Origin: Deltaproteobacteria bacterium
GTDB taxonomy: Bacteria > Myxococcota_A > Polyangia > Polyangiales > JADJMO01
Assembly: GCA_025363655.1 (NCBI GenBank)
Contig: JANYDK010000083.1
Span: 62,001 to 126,000, forward strand
Reading direction: 5' to 3'
DNA length: 64,000 bases
Position numbers and translations under genes: made by a program. The notes under the pieces were generated by a model. It saw only the letters and a list, made by a program, of their open reading frames with translations. It was not told where the DNA came from and searched no databases. Every line of letters begins with the position of its first letter. Position 1 is the stretch's first letter. Below are positions 1-8,969 of the stretch, one piece after another.

Positions 1-1
1 T

Positions 2-298
2 CTCCCCAGGCCGAAGGGCGAAGACCTCCAGGGCAAGGCCTTCGCGGTCCTGGCGCAGCTCGCGCTCGACAAAGACAAGGTCGGTACCGACGCCGCCATC
101 ACGCTCGCGGAGCTCGGACACGACGAGATTCGTCCGCGTCTCGCCGAAGAGCTGAAAATTGCCTCGCCGATGCGTCCGCGCGTCGCGGCTGCGCTCGCCC
201 ACCTCGGTCACACGGCCGACGCACGCGCGCTCCTCGCGGCCGGCGACGTCGATCTACGCGACGCCGTGGCGTGCGCAATTCTCGGTGCCGGCCGCTGA
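2..298 (+). CDS. C-terminal end of a HEAT-repeat-like protein (partial)
   Basis: The reading frame is open from the window edge to TGA at 296-298 and gives about 98 residues rich in Ala, Leu, Asp and Arg. It shows repeated helix-pair patterns (LAELGHDEIRPRLAEEL, VAAALAHLGHTADARALLAAG) like those of HEAT or PBS-lyase-like repeats, which serve in protein-protein contacts. The N-terminus lies outside the window, so the function of the whole protein cannot be given. It is convergent with the lipoprotein gene ending at 324. Confidence 0.6.
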   Translation, partial: LPRPKGEDLQGKAFAVLAQLALDKDKVGTDAAITLAELGHDEIRPRLAEELKIASPMRPRVAAALAHLGHTADARALLAAGDVDLRDAVACAILGAGR

Positions 299-323
299 GA
301 AAACTGTGCCTGTGCCTCTGCGC

Positions 324-830
324 TCAGCCGCCGCCGCAAGTCGCCTTGCAGGAGCTCGCCCCGCTGGTATCGAGCACCGAGGTGCCGCCACTGTCCTTGC
401 ACGTATAGGCCGCCGAGAGGCAGTCGTAGAACGACGTGAGATCGCAAGCCGACTTGGTGTGGGTGCACCCCATCGCCGATGGTTCGTAGGGCGTGGGCAC
501 GCAGGGGAGCGTGTTGATGGTGTCGACCCACGCGCTGCACACGTTGTAGTTGTCGAAGCTGGCGCTGCTGCCGGTGTCGACGACCACGGTGCCTGTGTCC
601 TTCGGCGTCGACGTGCCGGTGTCGTTGTGCGTACCGGTGCCGGTGTCGGCGGTGGGGTTGCTGGTCTGGCCGGTGCCGACGCCACCAGGCCCGAGCACCG
701 ACGAGACGCCGCCCGCTTGGCCGAAGCCGCCGGGAGGACCGCCGATGGAGGGCGTGCCGGCGCCGCCGCTGCTGCAAGCGATGAACGCGGCCACGGGCGT
801 GAAGAAGGCAAGTGCGTGGAGGATGCGCAT
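324..830 (-). CDS. Cys-rich lipoprotein, unknown function
   Basis: A 168-residue predicted lipoprotein. The N-terminus has a short hydrophobic stretch ending in a lipobox, FIAC, near residue 19. A Gly/Thr/Asp-rich low-complexity linker (residues about 20-85) follows, then a compact C-terminal part with eight cysteines that probably form disulfides. This lipobox, linker and Cys-rich head layout recurs in this window (56365-56763, 59439-59873) and is common in Myxococcota. It starts 11 bases after the stop of the barrel protein at 842-1621, with GAGG about 10 bases before the ATG, so the two are probably co-transcribed. No enzymatic motif seen. Confidence 0.75.
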   Translation of the reverse strand: MRILHALAFFTPVAAFIACSSGGAGTPSIGGPPGGFGQAGGVSSVLGPGGVGTGQTSNPTADTGTGTHNDTGTSTPKDTGTVVVDTGSSASFDNYNVCSAWVDTINTLPCVPTPYEPSAMGCTHTKSACDLTSFYDCLSAAYTCKDSGGTSVLDTSGASSCKATCGGG

Positions 831-841
831 GGTCGTCGACC

Positions 842-1621
842 TCAGAAGTAGTAGATGGCAGCGACGTTCCCGCTGAAGATGTTCCAGGGGTTCGACATGG
901 TGAACGTCGAGATGGTGGTCTTCGAGGCCGACTGTTCGACCGAGTCGGTCTTCGTCTTGCCAGACACCGTATCGAACGCAAGTCCGACCGAGCCGACCAG
1001 CGCCAGCTCCGGAATACCGATGAAACCGAACTGGATTTCCGCACCCGCGGTGGCGCCGACGGCGATGCGCGTGCCGCTGAGATCGGTGTTCGGACCGGTG
1101 CCGGTCGGTTTGATGGTCTGCGTCGCGTAGCCGATGATCGCCTGCGGCTCCAAGACGAACGTGTAGTGCTTGCCGGTCGCCAGCGCGAGGGCGACGCCGC
1201 CTTTGAGCGCGAAGGCCGTCGCCGCCGGCCCGTCGCTCGTGTTGCCGGCAGCGGTCGTCGACGAAGATGTCGAGCCGAACCCGAGGCCGCCAGTGATCGC
1301 GAGCGTGGGGCTCGTCCAGTAGCGCATGCCGAGGATCTGCGCCGGCAGCGAGGCGCCGAGACCAAGGGGGATGTCGAGCTGCCCGAGGTAGCCGATGCCG
1401 ATCTTGCCGACGACCAAATCGTGGTCGTTGGGACCCGCGGCGGCCGCCGGCGTCACGGTGCTCGTCGACGCCACCGAGACGGAGGCCGCGGCCACCTTCG
1501 GCTTCGGTGCCTCTTCTTCCTCGCTCTCCTGGTCCTTCTTCTTGTCGTCGTCGGCAGCGAAGGAAGGAGCGGCGACCATGACGGCGGCGGCAAGTGCGGA
1601 GAAGATCAGCGAGATGCGCAT
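842..1621 (-). CDS. Outer-membrane beta-barrel-like protein
   Basis: 259 residues from the ATG at 1621, chosen because it opens with a clear signal peptide (MRISLIFSALAAAVMVAAPS, cleavage after SFA). An upstream extension in the same frame is low-complexity and would bury that signal. After an acidic/lysine-rich linker the protein is made of alternating Gly/aromatic/aliphatic stretches typical of membrane beta-strands (GIGYLGQLDIPLGLG, ALKGGVALALATG), and it ends in Phe (AAIYYF), the usual outer-membrane insertion signal. Probably an outer-membrane barrel, function unknown. The following lipoprotein gene is likely in the same operon. Confidence 0.75.
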   Translation of the reverse strand: MRISLIFSALAAAVMVAAPSFAADDDKKKDQESEEEEAPKPKVAAASVSVASTSTVTPAAAAGPNDHDLVVGKIGIGYLGQLDIPLGLGASLPAQILGMRYWTSPTLAITGGLGFGSTSSSTTAAGNTSDGPAATAFALKGGVALALATGKHYTFVLEPQAIIGYATQTIKPTGTGPNTDLSGTRIAVGATAGAEIQFGFIGIPELALVGSVGLAFDTVSGKTKTDSVEQSASKTTISTFTMSNPWNIFSGNVAAIYYF

Positions 1622-1865
1622 GGATGACTCGTTTCGTGGAGGAGAGGAGCGCCAGACTGCGTTGGCGCCCCTACCTAATCGCCCCCAACCTCGCGTCAAG
1701 CGCACCAACCTACTTATTTTCAGGCATTTGCGCATTTGAATATCGACGCCGAACAAGCGTCTCCCGTGGTTTCGCCGAGCGCCCACGCCGCCGTGCCCAT
1801 GCTCGCGCCCGCTCCCGGGGATCCCCCTTGACGCATTCGCCTCCCGCCCGCTACGCCACTCGTCC
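1622..1865. promoter_or_regulatory. Divergent intergenic region, likely promoters of the barrel operon and the TRAP operon
   Basis: This 244-base gap separates the minus-strand barrel gene from the plus-strand tatT gene. Its centre (about 1705-1745) is clearly AT-richer than the surroundings (tacttattttcaggcatt), as expected of a promoter zone. No convincing pair of -35/-10 boxes could be fixed on either strand. Confidence 0.35.
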
Positions 1866-2894
1866 ATGCGTCGCCCTTCTCCCCTCGCGCTCTCCCTCAC
1901 CCTCGCCCTCTCTCTCGGCACCTCCGGCTGCATCAAGAAGATGCTCGTCGACGGCCAAATCGAGGGCACGCGCAAGGGCTCGGCGGCGATGAACGGCACC
2001 GCCGACTACGAGGTCGCGCGCGCCGCCTCCTCTGCGGGCCTCGCGCAGTTCGAGGGCATGCACCTGCTCGCGCCCGACAACACCGACGGGTACTACTTGC
2101 TGGTCAAGGGCTACACGTCCTACGCGTTCGCCTTCGTCGAGGACGACATGGAGAACGCGTACCTCGCCAACGACGACGCGATGGGCGACTACCACCAGCA
2201 GCGCGCCAAGTCGCTCTACACGCGCGCGGTCGGCTACGGCACCGAGTGGCTCGACAAACAGCACGCCGGGTTCGACGCCGCCAGCAAGAGCGGCAACGAG
2301 AACTCGATCAAGCAGTACCTCGCGCAGTTCGACTCCAAAGAAGAAGTCGACATCATGTTCTGGACGGGCCAGGCGTGGATGGCGCGCGCGAACACGACCA
2401 AGGAGCCGGCCCTCGTCGGTACGCTCTACATCGGCCAAGCGATGATCGAGCGCGTGACGCAGCTCGCGCCCGACTACGAGCGCGGATCGCCGTGGGCGAC
2501 CACCGCTTCGTATTACGCGCGCACCGGCGCGGCGATGATCGGCGTCGAGTCCTTCGCCAAGTCGAAGGAGCTCTTCGAGAAGGCGAAGCAGATCAGCAAC
2601 AACACCGTGCTCCTCTTCGACGTGCAGATGGCGATGACCTACGCATGTCGCATGGCCGACGACTCGCCCGGCCGTCGCGCTTCGTTCGAGCTCTACGGCA
2701 AGCTGCTCAGCGGCGTGCTCATGGCCGAGGACACCTCGCCCGACACGCGCCTCCTCAACGCCATCGCCAAGCGTCGCGCGCGTCGCTATTTGTCGCAGCG
2801 TTGGATCGACGAGAACGGAACCGAGGACTGCGGGTGGGAGTTCGGCGCCATGCAAGGTGGCGCTCCTCGGCCGCCTGCTGCGCCCGCGCCCTGA
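1866..2894 (+). CDS. tatT: TatT-family TRAP transporter accessory lipoprotein
   Basis: 342 residues with a signal peptide and lipobox (GTSGC, Cys about residue 19), then an all-helical TPR-like body. Features such as the C-terminal lipid anchor sequence CIKKMLVDGQIEGTRKGS, the DGYYLLVKGYTSYAFAFVEDD segment (read in parts) and YTRAVGYG match the TAtT family. Its members (Tp0956 in Treponema) are periplasmic lipoproteins that assemble with a TRAP substrate-binding protein. The immediate downstream gene is that binding protein, then small and large permeases, the same T-P-Q-M order known from spirochaetes. The substrate of such TPR-associated TRAP systems is not established; hydrophobic ligands have been proposed. 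Confidence 0.85.
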   Translation: MRRPSPLALSLTLALSLGTSGCIKKMLVDGQIEGTRKGSAAMNGTADYEVARAASSAGLAQFEGMHLLAPDNTDGYYLLVKGYTSYAFAFVEDDMENAYLANDDAMGDYHQQRAKSLYTRAVGYGTEWLDKQHAGFDAASKSGNENSIKQYLAQFDSKEEVDIMFWTGQAWMARANTTKEPALVGTLYIGQAMIERVTQLAPDYERGSPWATTASYYARTGAAMIGVESFAKSKELFEKAKQISNNTVLLFDVQMAMTYACRMADDSPGRRASFELYGKLLSGVLMAEDTSPDTRLLNAIAKRRARRYLSQRWIDENGTEDCGWEFGAMQGGAPRPPAAPAP

Positions 2895-3052
2895 TTCGCC
2901 CTGCTCCCCGTCGCTTTCGGACCGTGATAACGTCTCCGGACGCTTTGCCGTCGGGCGTGAAGAATCTTCGTTACGTCTCCGTCTGACCCGACGGAGCGCG
3001 CTCACGACGCGACGCATTCGCCTACCGTCCTATCGAAATCTGGAGAGTCAGC

Positions 3053-4087
3053 ATGCTTGGCAAGGTTCTTCTCGGTCTCGGTGCAGCCGCCGTCTTCGTC
3101 GCCGCCACCAGCGGTTCTGCGAAGGCCGATCCGACCAAGCTCGCCATCGGCACCCCCGCGGCGAAGCAATCGCCCTGGGGCACCGTCTTCAAGACGTGGA
3201 AGGCGGCCGTCGAGGCGAAGACGAAAAACGCGGTCACCTTCGAGTTCTTCTACGGCTCCATCAAGGGCACCGAAGACGCGATGGTGACGAAGATGAAGGC
3301 GGGCGAGCTCGACGGCGCGGCGATCACGTCGCTCGGCCTCAGCAAGTTCGACAAGCGTCTCAACCTCATCCAGGTCCCCGGCGTCATCGCCAGCTGGAAG
3401 ACGGTCGACGCCATTCGCGACGCCCACGGCGCGATGTTCGAGAAGATGCTGACCGACTCGAAAATGACGCTCATCACCTGGGGCGACGTCGGCAACGCGC
3501 ACTTTCTTTCGAGCGGCTTCGGCGTCTCCGCGCCGGGCGACCTGTGCGGCCGGAAGCCCTGGGTCTACTCCGAAGACCCCATCCAAGCGGCGGTTTACAA
3601 GCAGCTCAACGCCACGTGTCCCGGCGACAAGCAAGTCGCACCGTTCAAGCAAGAGCTGATGAAGGTCCTCCCCGACATCAACTCCGGGAAGATCGACAGC
3701 ATGGTCGTCTCGGCCCTCGCCGCCGAGATGCTCCAGTGGAACTCGAAGTTCGATCACGGCACCGACGAGGTCGAAGGCATCGTCGTCGGCGCCGTCGTCA
3801 TGACGAGCGACTCGCTCAACAAGCTCCCGGGTGACGCCAAGGAAGCCGTCCTCGAGACGGGCAAGGCGATGGGCACGTCGAAGTCCGGCCTCAAGCAGAA
3901 GATTCGCGACGAGGACGCGGCGGCGTGGAAGCGCTTCGTCGACGCGCACGCCGGCAACATCTCCAAGGTCAGCGAGAAGGGTCCCTGGGACAAGGTCTTC
4001 ACCGCGGCTCGCAACGAGCTGAAGGGCAAGGCCGAGTTCAAGGACGTCATCGAGAAAATCGAGAAGACGGCCGCCGCCAACAAGTAA
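3053..4087 (+). CDS. dctP: TRAP transporter solute-binding protein (DctP/TatP family)
   Basis: 344 residues. A signal peptide ends near SAKA, followed by a mature two-lobed binding protein with DctP hallmarks: LAIGTPAAKQSPWG at the start, then FEFFYGSIKGTEDAMVTKMKAGELDGAAI in pieces, and a long C-terminal helix region (EDAAAWKRFVDAH). It captures the substrate in the periplasm and hands it to the permeases encoded downstream. The ATG is preceded by GGAGAG at about the right distance. A hairpin with a T run follows at 4118-4153, which could make this transcript more abundant than that of the permeases. The Arg usual for carboxylate binding in DctP could not be assigned with certainty, fitting the view that P subunits of T-type systems bind something else. 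Confidence 0.88.
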   Translation: MLGKVLLGLGAAAVFVAATSGSAKADPTKLAIGTPAAKQSPWGTVFKTWKAAVEAKTKNAVTFEFFYGSIKGTEDAMVTKMKAGELDGAAITSLGLSKFDKRLNLIQVPGVIASWKTVDAIRDAHGAMFEKMLTDSKMTLITWGDVGNAHFLSSGFGVSAPGDLCGRKPWVYSEDPIQAAVYKQLNATCPGDKQVAPFKQELMKVLPDINSGKIDSMVVSALAAEMLQWNSKFDHGTDEVEGIVVGAVVMTSDSLNKLPGDAKEAVLETGKAMGTSKSGLKQKIRDEDAAAWKRFVDAHAGNISKVSEKGPWDKVFTAARNELKGKAEFKDVIEKIEKTAAANK

Positions 4088-4117
4088 TCGGCGCGCGAAG
4101 GGCGCGAGGCCGACGAC

Positions 4118-4153
4118 GACGAGGGGGAGCCTTCTCTCCCTCGTCTGCTTTTT
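4118..4153 (+). terminator. Intrinsic terminator-like hairpin after dctP
   Basis: The arms 4118-4129 (GACGAGGGGGAG) and 4136-4145 (CTCCCTCGTC) pair with a two-base bulge around a 6-base loop. TGC and five Ts follow (4149-4153). It lies 30 bases after the dctP stop and 100 bases before the permease gene, where partial termination would raise binding protein over permease. Confidence 0.6.
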
Positions 4154-4238
4154 GTCCTCTTTTCGTCCTCTTTTCGTCGACCTTCCGAGGCCTTCGCCCC
4201 AGATGCTCTTCCTTCCCCAAACGGCCGCGAGAGGCTGA

Positions 4239-4244
4239 TAGCCT
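4239..4244 (+). promoter_or_regulatory. Possible -10 element (TAGCCT) nine bases before the DctQ start
   Basis: The hexamer sits 9 bases before ATG 4254 and no Shine-Dalgarno sequence is visible. It fits the TAnnnT-before-start pattern seen at many genes in this window, but no matching -35 is clear. Confidence 0.3.
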
Positions 4245-4253
4245 CGCCGTCTC

Positions 4254-6077
4254 ATGGAAGCTCGCGCCGCCGGGGCGAATACGCCCGGATCGACGTCCTC
4301 CACTGCGTCCAAGCCTGCGGGTTGGGTGCGTCCGTTCGTCCGCCTCGACGCGCTGTGGACGCGCATCGAGATGTACCTCGTCCTCAGCGTGCTGCTGGCG
4401 GCCATCCTCTACATGACGGGTTGGGTGACGCTCAACGCGTTCCACAACAAGGGTGGCAAGCTCGCGTACTACCCGGGCTCGGTGGTGACGTTCGCGGGCG
4501 TGGTCTCGCTCGTCTCGTGGATCCGGGGCAAAGAGCGGCGCCTCTCGCGCGGGCTCGTCTCGGTGGTCCTCCTCGCGGTCGGCGCCGTGCTGCTCCTCGT
4601 GGCGAAGAAGCAAGAATACTTCGCCAACATCGCGCACTGGCTCGCCGACGCTTCGCTCATCAAGTTGATGGGCACCCCCAACCTCGTCTCCGCGCGTCTC
4701 TTCACGATCTGGGTCGCGCTCCTCGGCGGCTCGCTCGCCACCGGCGCCGGTCGGCAGATCAACATCGACGTCGTGATGCGCTTCCTCGGGCCGAAGCCGC
4801 GCCTCGTCGTCGCGCTCATCAGCTACGTCGCCGCCGCGACGTCGTGCTTCGTCATCAGCTGGGCGTTCGTCGACTTCGTCGCCATCACCGGCTACGGCGC
4901 CGATCGCGAGGCCAAGGCGGGCGAAAAGGTCTCGACCATCCAGAAGGGCGTCGGTCGCCACATCTTCCTCGTTCGCAAGCAAATCGCCTTCGATTTCCGC
5001 TCTGTCGTCCACGTCGTCTTCAAGGGCGAGAAGTACGACGAGTGGTACACCGCCGACGAGTGGAACGCCGAGGTCAACTCCGGCGACTGGGCTACGGTCT
5101 ATCCGGCGCCGGTGCCGACGGCGGCCTTGCCCGCGGGCGCGCCGCCGTACTCGACGAAGCCGTGCCTCTCCGATCAAGAGAAGGAAGAGCTGAGCGCCAA
5201 GGGCGGGAGCGAGAACCCGGACTGGAAGCTGCCGCAGGTGTGCAGCTCGTCGGGTGGCAAGCGCGCGCCGGTGGTCGATGCGCCGAGCCCCGACGACAGC
5301 TCGCCGCTCGACGGCGATCTCGCGCTGCTCTTTCCCTGGGGCTTCTTCATCATCGGTTGTCGCTTCCTCTTGCGTGGCGTCCTCGCGGTCGGTGGTGCGG
5401 TGTCGACCGATCCCAACTCAGCTCACGGCGACGGCGACGCTCATGGTCCTCTCGCCGAACATCGCGTCGACGAAGAGGCGCTCGCGCACGTCGGCAAGGG
5501 CGCGCTCCCACCCGACGACGTCGATCCCGACGACAACGCACGCGCCGAGTCGCAGAAGCTGCGCGCCGGCGCCGAGAACGCCGACAGCGTGAAGCAAAGA
5601 ATTGCTGGCGAACCGGTGCACCACACCGTCGAAGACGTCGGCGATCCACACAGCCGCCGCAGCATCCGACAAGAAGCTGTCTCCTCGCGACGCATCACCG
5701 CCGCCTCCAAATCCGAGCCGCCGAAGGGCGAATCGAAGGCGGAGCTCGAGGCCAGGGAAGCTGCGCAGACGGAAGAGAAGAAGAAGCGTCTGCGTCCGGA
5801 AGACGTGCAGACGATCGCCTACGGTGGCGACGATCTGCCGCCCATCGCGACGCCGTCGGCGCCGCCTCCCGAAGGCGTTCCCACCGCCGAGCGCCTCGAG
5901 GCCGCGCAAGCCTTCGCCGAGCAAGAAGAGGAAGAGCGCACCCTCGTCGGCGACCTCAGCGAGCTCGCCCGCGCGCAGGAAGCGTTGGCGAAGCAAGAAG
6001 ACGAGCGCCGCAAAAAGGGCCTCCCGAGCACCATGCCGCCGCGGGGCGTGACCCCGAAGAAGAAGGGGGACGCATGA
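4254..6077 (+). CDS. dctQ: TRAP transporter small permease (DctQ/TatQ) with large extensions
   Basis: 607 residues, about three times the usual length for a small TRAP permease. Membrane segments lie near residues 41-63, 78-95, 100-117, 150-170 and 185-205, then a last one near 355-380 (LALLFPWGFFIIGCRFLLRG). Between the last two is an extra loop of about 130 residues with two cysteines (KPCLSDQ and PQVCSSS). The C-terminal 220 residues are charged, low-complexity and probably cytoplasmic. The stop overlaps the next start (ATGA at 6074-6077), so translation is coupled to the large permease. Family assignment rests on context and on the GRQINIDVVMRFL motif, typical of DctQ. Confidence 0.8.
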   Translation: MEARAAGANTPGSTSSTASKPAGWVRPFVRLDALWTRIEMYLVLSVLLAAILYMTGWVTLNAFHNKGGKLAYYPGSVVTFAGVVSLVSWIRGKERRLSRGLVSVVLLAVGAVLLLVAKKQEYFANIAHWLADASLIKLMGTPNLVSARLFTIWVALLGGSLATGAGRQINIDVVMRFLGPKPRLVVALISYVAAATSCFVISWAFVDFVAITGYGADREAKAGEKVSTIQKGVGRHIFLVRKQIAFDFRSVVHVVFKGEKYDEWYTADEWNAEVNSGDWATVYPAPVPTAALPAGAPPYSTKPCLSDQEKEELSAKGGSENPDWKLPQVCSSSGGKRAPVVDAPSPDDSSPLDGDLALLFPWGFFIIGCRFLLRGVLAVGGAVSTDPNSAHGDGDAHGPLAEHRVDEEALAHVGKGALPPDDVDPDDNARAESQKLRAGAENADSVKQRIAGEPVHHTVEDVGDPHSRRSIRQEAVSSRRITAASKSEPPKGESKAELEAREAAQTEEKKKRLRPEDVQTIAYGGDDLPPIATPSAPPPEGVPTAERLEAAQAFAEQEEEERTLVGDLSELARAQEALAKQEDERRKKGLPSTMPPRGVTPKKKGDA

Positions 6078-8086
6078 GCGCCGCAGCTGCACAGTCGCAA
6101 GCGCCGGTCCCCAAGCTCGGCCTCGTCGGCAAGATCCTCGCGCTCACCGCCGCCGTCAGCCTCGTCGCCTTCGGTCGCAAGGCCGGCGCGCTCATTCTCC
6201 TCGCCTTCATGGGCGTGCCCCTCTTCGCCATCATGGGTGGCGGCGCTGCGCTCGGTTGGCTCGGCATCCCCGAACCGGCGCGCCAACACGTCCGCTTCGT
6301 CGCCAGCGACGTGCTCCAACCGGAGTTCGCCGGCAGCCCCATCCTCGTCACCATCCCGCTCTTCACCTTCGTCGGCTACTTGATGGCCGAATCGAAGACA
6401 CCCGAGCGCATCGTCCGCGCGAGTCGCGCCTTCTTCGGTTGGATGCCGGGCGGCCTCGCGCTCGTCTGCATCGTCGCCTGCGCGTTCTTCACGACGCTCA
6501 CCGGCGCCAGCGGCGTCACCATCGTCGCCATCGGCGGTCTCCTCTATCCGGCGCTGCGTCAGGCCAAGTACCCCGACAACTTCAGCCTCGGCCTCGTCAC
6601 CGCCGGTGGCTCGCTCGGCCTGCTCCTCCCGCCGAGCCTCCCGATCCTCGTCTACTCGCTCGTCGCCTTCATCCCGGTGAACGAGACCTTCAAGGCAGGC
6701 CTCCTCCCCGGCCTTCTCGTGATGGTGATCCTCGGCATCTACTCCGCCTGGATCGCGATCAAGATGAAGGTCTCGCGCGAGCCCGCGAGCTGGGCGCACG
6801 TCGTCGCCTTCGTCTTCGGTCCCGTGCTCCTGCTCTGGCCGGTGAGCATCGTCCCGATGAAGAACCCGGTCCTCCGGGAAGCGCACGACTCGCTGTGGCT
6901 CATCAAGTGGGAGCTCCTCGTCCCGGTGATCATCCTCGGTGGTCTCGGCACCGGGCTCGCCGGTCTCGACGAGGTCGCCGCGATCACCGCGCTCTACACG
7001 CTGATCATCGAGGTGTTCGTCTACGGCGATCTCGGCATCAAGAAAGATTTGCCGCGCATCGCCAAGAACTCGATGGCCCTCGCCGGCGCCGTCATCCTCA
7101 TCCTCGCGATGGCCAACAGCCTCATCGACTACGTGAAGTCGGTGCCGTGGACGATGGGTGGACAGTCGGGCACCGGCGTCCCCGAGATGATCCTCACGTG
7201 GCTCGAGACGCACACGTCGCTCGACTCGACGTGGAAGTTCCTCATCGGCCTCAACATCTTCCTCCTCATCATCGGCATGCTCATGGACGGCTTCTCCGCC
7301 ATCCTCGTGAGCGTCCCGCTGATCATCCCGATCGCCGCCACGTTCAGGATGAACCCGTTCCACCTGGCGATGATCTTCCTCCTCAACCTCGAGCTCGCGT
7401 ACGTCTGTCCGCCGCTCGGGCTCAACCTCTACATCTCGAGCTTCCGCTTCGAGCGACCGGTGGTGTCGCTCTACAAGATCGTCCTCCCGTTCGTCGGCTT
7501 GCTCTTGCTCGCGCTCGGGCTCGTCACGTACATCCCGCGCATCTCCACCTTCCTCCTCGAGAAGGAAGTGGAAGAAGAGCGTCAGAAGGACATCTCCGCG
7601 CTCCAGCGGTGCGAGCGTCCTGCCTTCGAATACGATCGTCTCAGCTGCGTGCAGGCGAACCCGCTCATGCGTCGTCCGTGCAACGCGCGCAGCGAGCTCA
7701 TCCACTGCATGGTCGCGCCGTCGAACGAGGCCGACGACACCGAGTTCCAAGAGTACTGCGTCAAGGCCTACAAAAAGACCTGCATCGAGCACTTCTGGAA
7801 GGACCCGAACGAGGGCGAAGTCTGTCCCGGCAAGCCGTGGTCGGAGCGTTGGGTCGACGAACAAGCTCGCTGCGGCCGCGCGGCGCCTCCTCCTGCGACG
7901 GGCGCCGGCGACGACAACGGCGGTGGCGGCGAGGACGACGGCGTCGATCCGGCGCTGCTCAAGGAAATGGGCGGCGGTGGCAGCGAAACGGCGCCTTCCG
8001 GCTCAGCCGCACCGGCGGGCTCGGGCTCTGCAGCACCTTCGAGCGAAGAAGATCAGCTCCTCAAAGACATGATGGACGGCAAGTAA
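6074..8086 (+). CDS. dctM: TRAP transporter large permease (DctM/TatM) with a Cys-rich C-terminal tail
   Basis: 670 residues from the ATG that overlaps the dctQ stop. The first about 500 residues are the usual multi-span DctM permease: SPILVTIPLFTFVGYLMAES, GASGVTIVAIGGLLYPAL, GSLGLLLPPSLPILVYS and AMIFLLNLELAYVCPPLGLN are family signatures. It carries the Na+-coupled transport path. After the last span the protein continues for about 160 residues with eight cysteines (RCERP, SCVQ, PCNAR, HCMV, YCVK, TCIE, VCPG, RCGR) and a Gly/Ser/Ala-rich end. This tail is not part of standard DctM proteins and resembles a small disulfide-bonded periplasmic domain. The next gene is convergent. Confidence 0.9.
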   Translation: MSAAAAQSQAPVPKLGLVGKILALTAAVSLVAFGRKAGALILLAFMGVPLFAIMGGGAALGWLGIPEPARQHVRFVASDVLQPEFAGSPILVTIPLFTFVGYLMAESKTPERIVRASRAFFGWMPGGLALVCIVACAFFTTLTGASGVTIVAIGGLLYPALRQAKYPDNFSLGLVTAGGSLGLLLPPSLPILVYSLVAFIPVNETFKAGLLPGLLVMVILGIYSAWIAIKMKVSREPASWAHVVAFVFGPVLLLWPVSIVPMKNPVLREAHDSLWLIKWELLVPVIILGGLGTGLAGLDEVAAITALYTLIIEVFVYGDLGIKKDLPRIAKNSMALAGAVILILAMANSLIDYVKSVPWTMGGQSGTGVPEMILTWLETHTSLDSTWKFLIGLNIFLLIIGMLMDGFSAILVSVPLIIPIAATFRMNPFHLAMIFLLNLELAYVCPPLGLNLYISSFRFERPVVSLYKIVLPFVGLLLLALGLVTYIPRISTFLLEKEVEEERQKDISALQRCERPAFEYDRLSCVQANPLMRRPCNARSELIHCMVAPSNEADDTEFQEYCVKAYKKTCIEHFWKDPNEGEVCPGKPWSERWVDEQARCGRAAPPPATGAGDDNGGGGEDDGVDPALLKEMGGGGSETAPSGSAAPAGSGSAAPSSEEDQLLKDMMDGK

Positions 8087-8087
8087 C

Positions 8088-8930
8088 TCAACCTGGGCCG
8101 ATCCACGCGAGCACTCCGACGACGACGGTGATGGTCGCCAAGATCGCGCTCGTCGCGAGCCCTTCGACGAGGAGGGGACGCGCGAGCGCGGCGTCTCCTC
8201 GGCGCAAGGTGATGAAGCGCTCGGTCAGGCGATAGGGCGCCTCCGACGGCGTCGGGATCACGACATCGGGTCCGAGGCCGAAATCGTCGACGATCGGCGT
8301 TCCGGCGGCGACGCGCACGGCGCTCCTGGCGGTGCGCCAATCACGTGCGTCGCAGACGACGATCGTGATCGCCACGAGCGAGCTGACGATGGCGCACACG
8401 AAGCGAAGGGTGGTGAGGCGCGGTTGGTGGACGAAGAGGAACGTCGCCATCACCCCCGCGAGGCAAGCTGCGCCGGCGAAGTGACGACGACGGTGCATGC
8501 GATCGACGAGTGAGCCCGCCCTCGTCCGTCCGACGCCGCTCGTGCAGGCGGCGACGAGGAGAAAGGCGAACACGAACGGCAGCGCGAAGATGGCACCGAT
8601 GGGGACGCCGAGGAGCGCGCCGATCGGCATCATCATCGCCACCAGGAGGAGCCCGTTGAAGGCGCCTGCGAGGAGCGTCCCGAAGACGATGCGCCCCGGA
8701 CCGATTCGACCATCGCCTTGTCGTTTGGTCGTCAGCCAGAAGCCCAGTAGCGCCGAGTTGATCATCGTGATCGCGGCGAAAATAGGCTCCCAACCCTTCT
8801 CGGGCGTGAGCGAGCCGGTCAGCGCGCCGCCGAGGAGCCCGAGGGCCGCGAAGGTGATCGCATAAGGAGGCGATGGATATCGGATCGGCGCGTTCGTCGC
8901 GTCGACCATGCGTGCCTCGTCGGTCATCAC
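8088..8930 (-). CDS. Multi-pass membrane protein, unknown function
   Basis: 280 residues with six or seven hydrophobic segments (for example YAITFAALGLLGGALTG, GTLLAGAFNGLLLVAMMMP, VPIGAIFALPFVFAFLLVAA, LATSAILATITVVVGVLAWI). The middle carries a basic loop (VDRMHRRRHFAG). No family was recognised and no catalytic motif seen. ATG at 8930 is used; a second ATG lies directly after it. The gene converges with dctM two bases away and is separated from the Smr gene upstream by about 40 bases. Confidence 0.6.
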   Translation of the reverse strand: MMTDEARMVDATNAPIRYPSPPYAITFAALGLLGGALTGSLTPEKGWEPIFAAITMINSALLGFWLTTKRQGDGRIGPGRIVFGTLLAGAFNGLLLVAMMMPIGALLGVPIGAIFALPFVFAFLLVAACTSGVGRTRAGSLVDRMHRRRHFAGAACLAGVMATFLFVHQPRLTTLRFVCAIVSSLVAITIVVCDARDWRTARSAVRVAAGTPIVDDFGLGPDVVIPTPSEAPYRLTERFITLRRGDAALARPLLVEGLATSAILATITVVVGVLAWIGPG

Positions 8931-8969
8931 GACCTTGAGACGCTCGGCGTCACGACTGCTATTCCGCAG

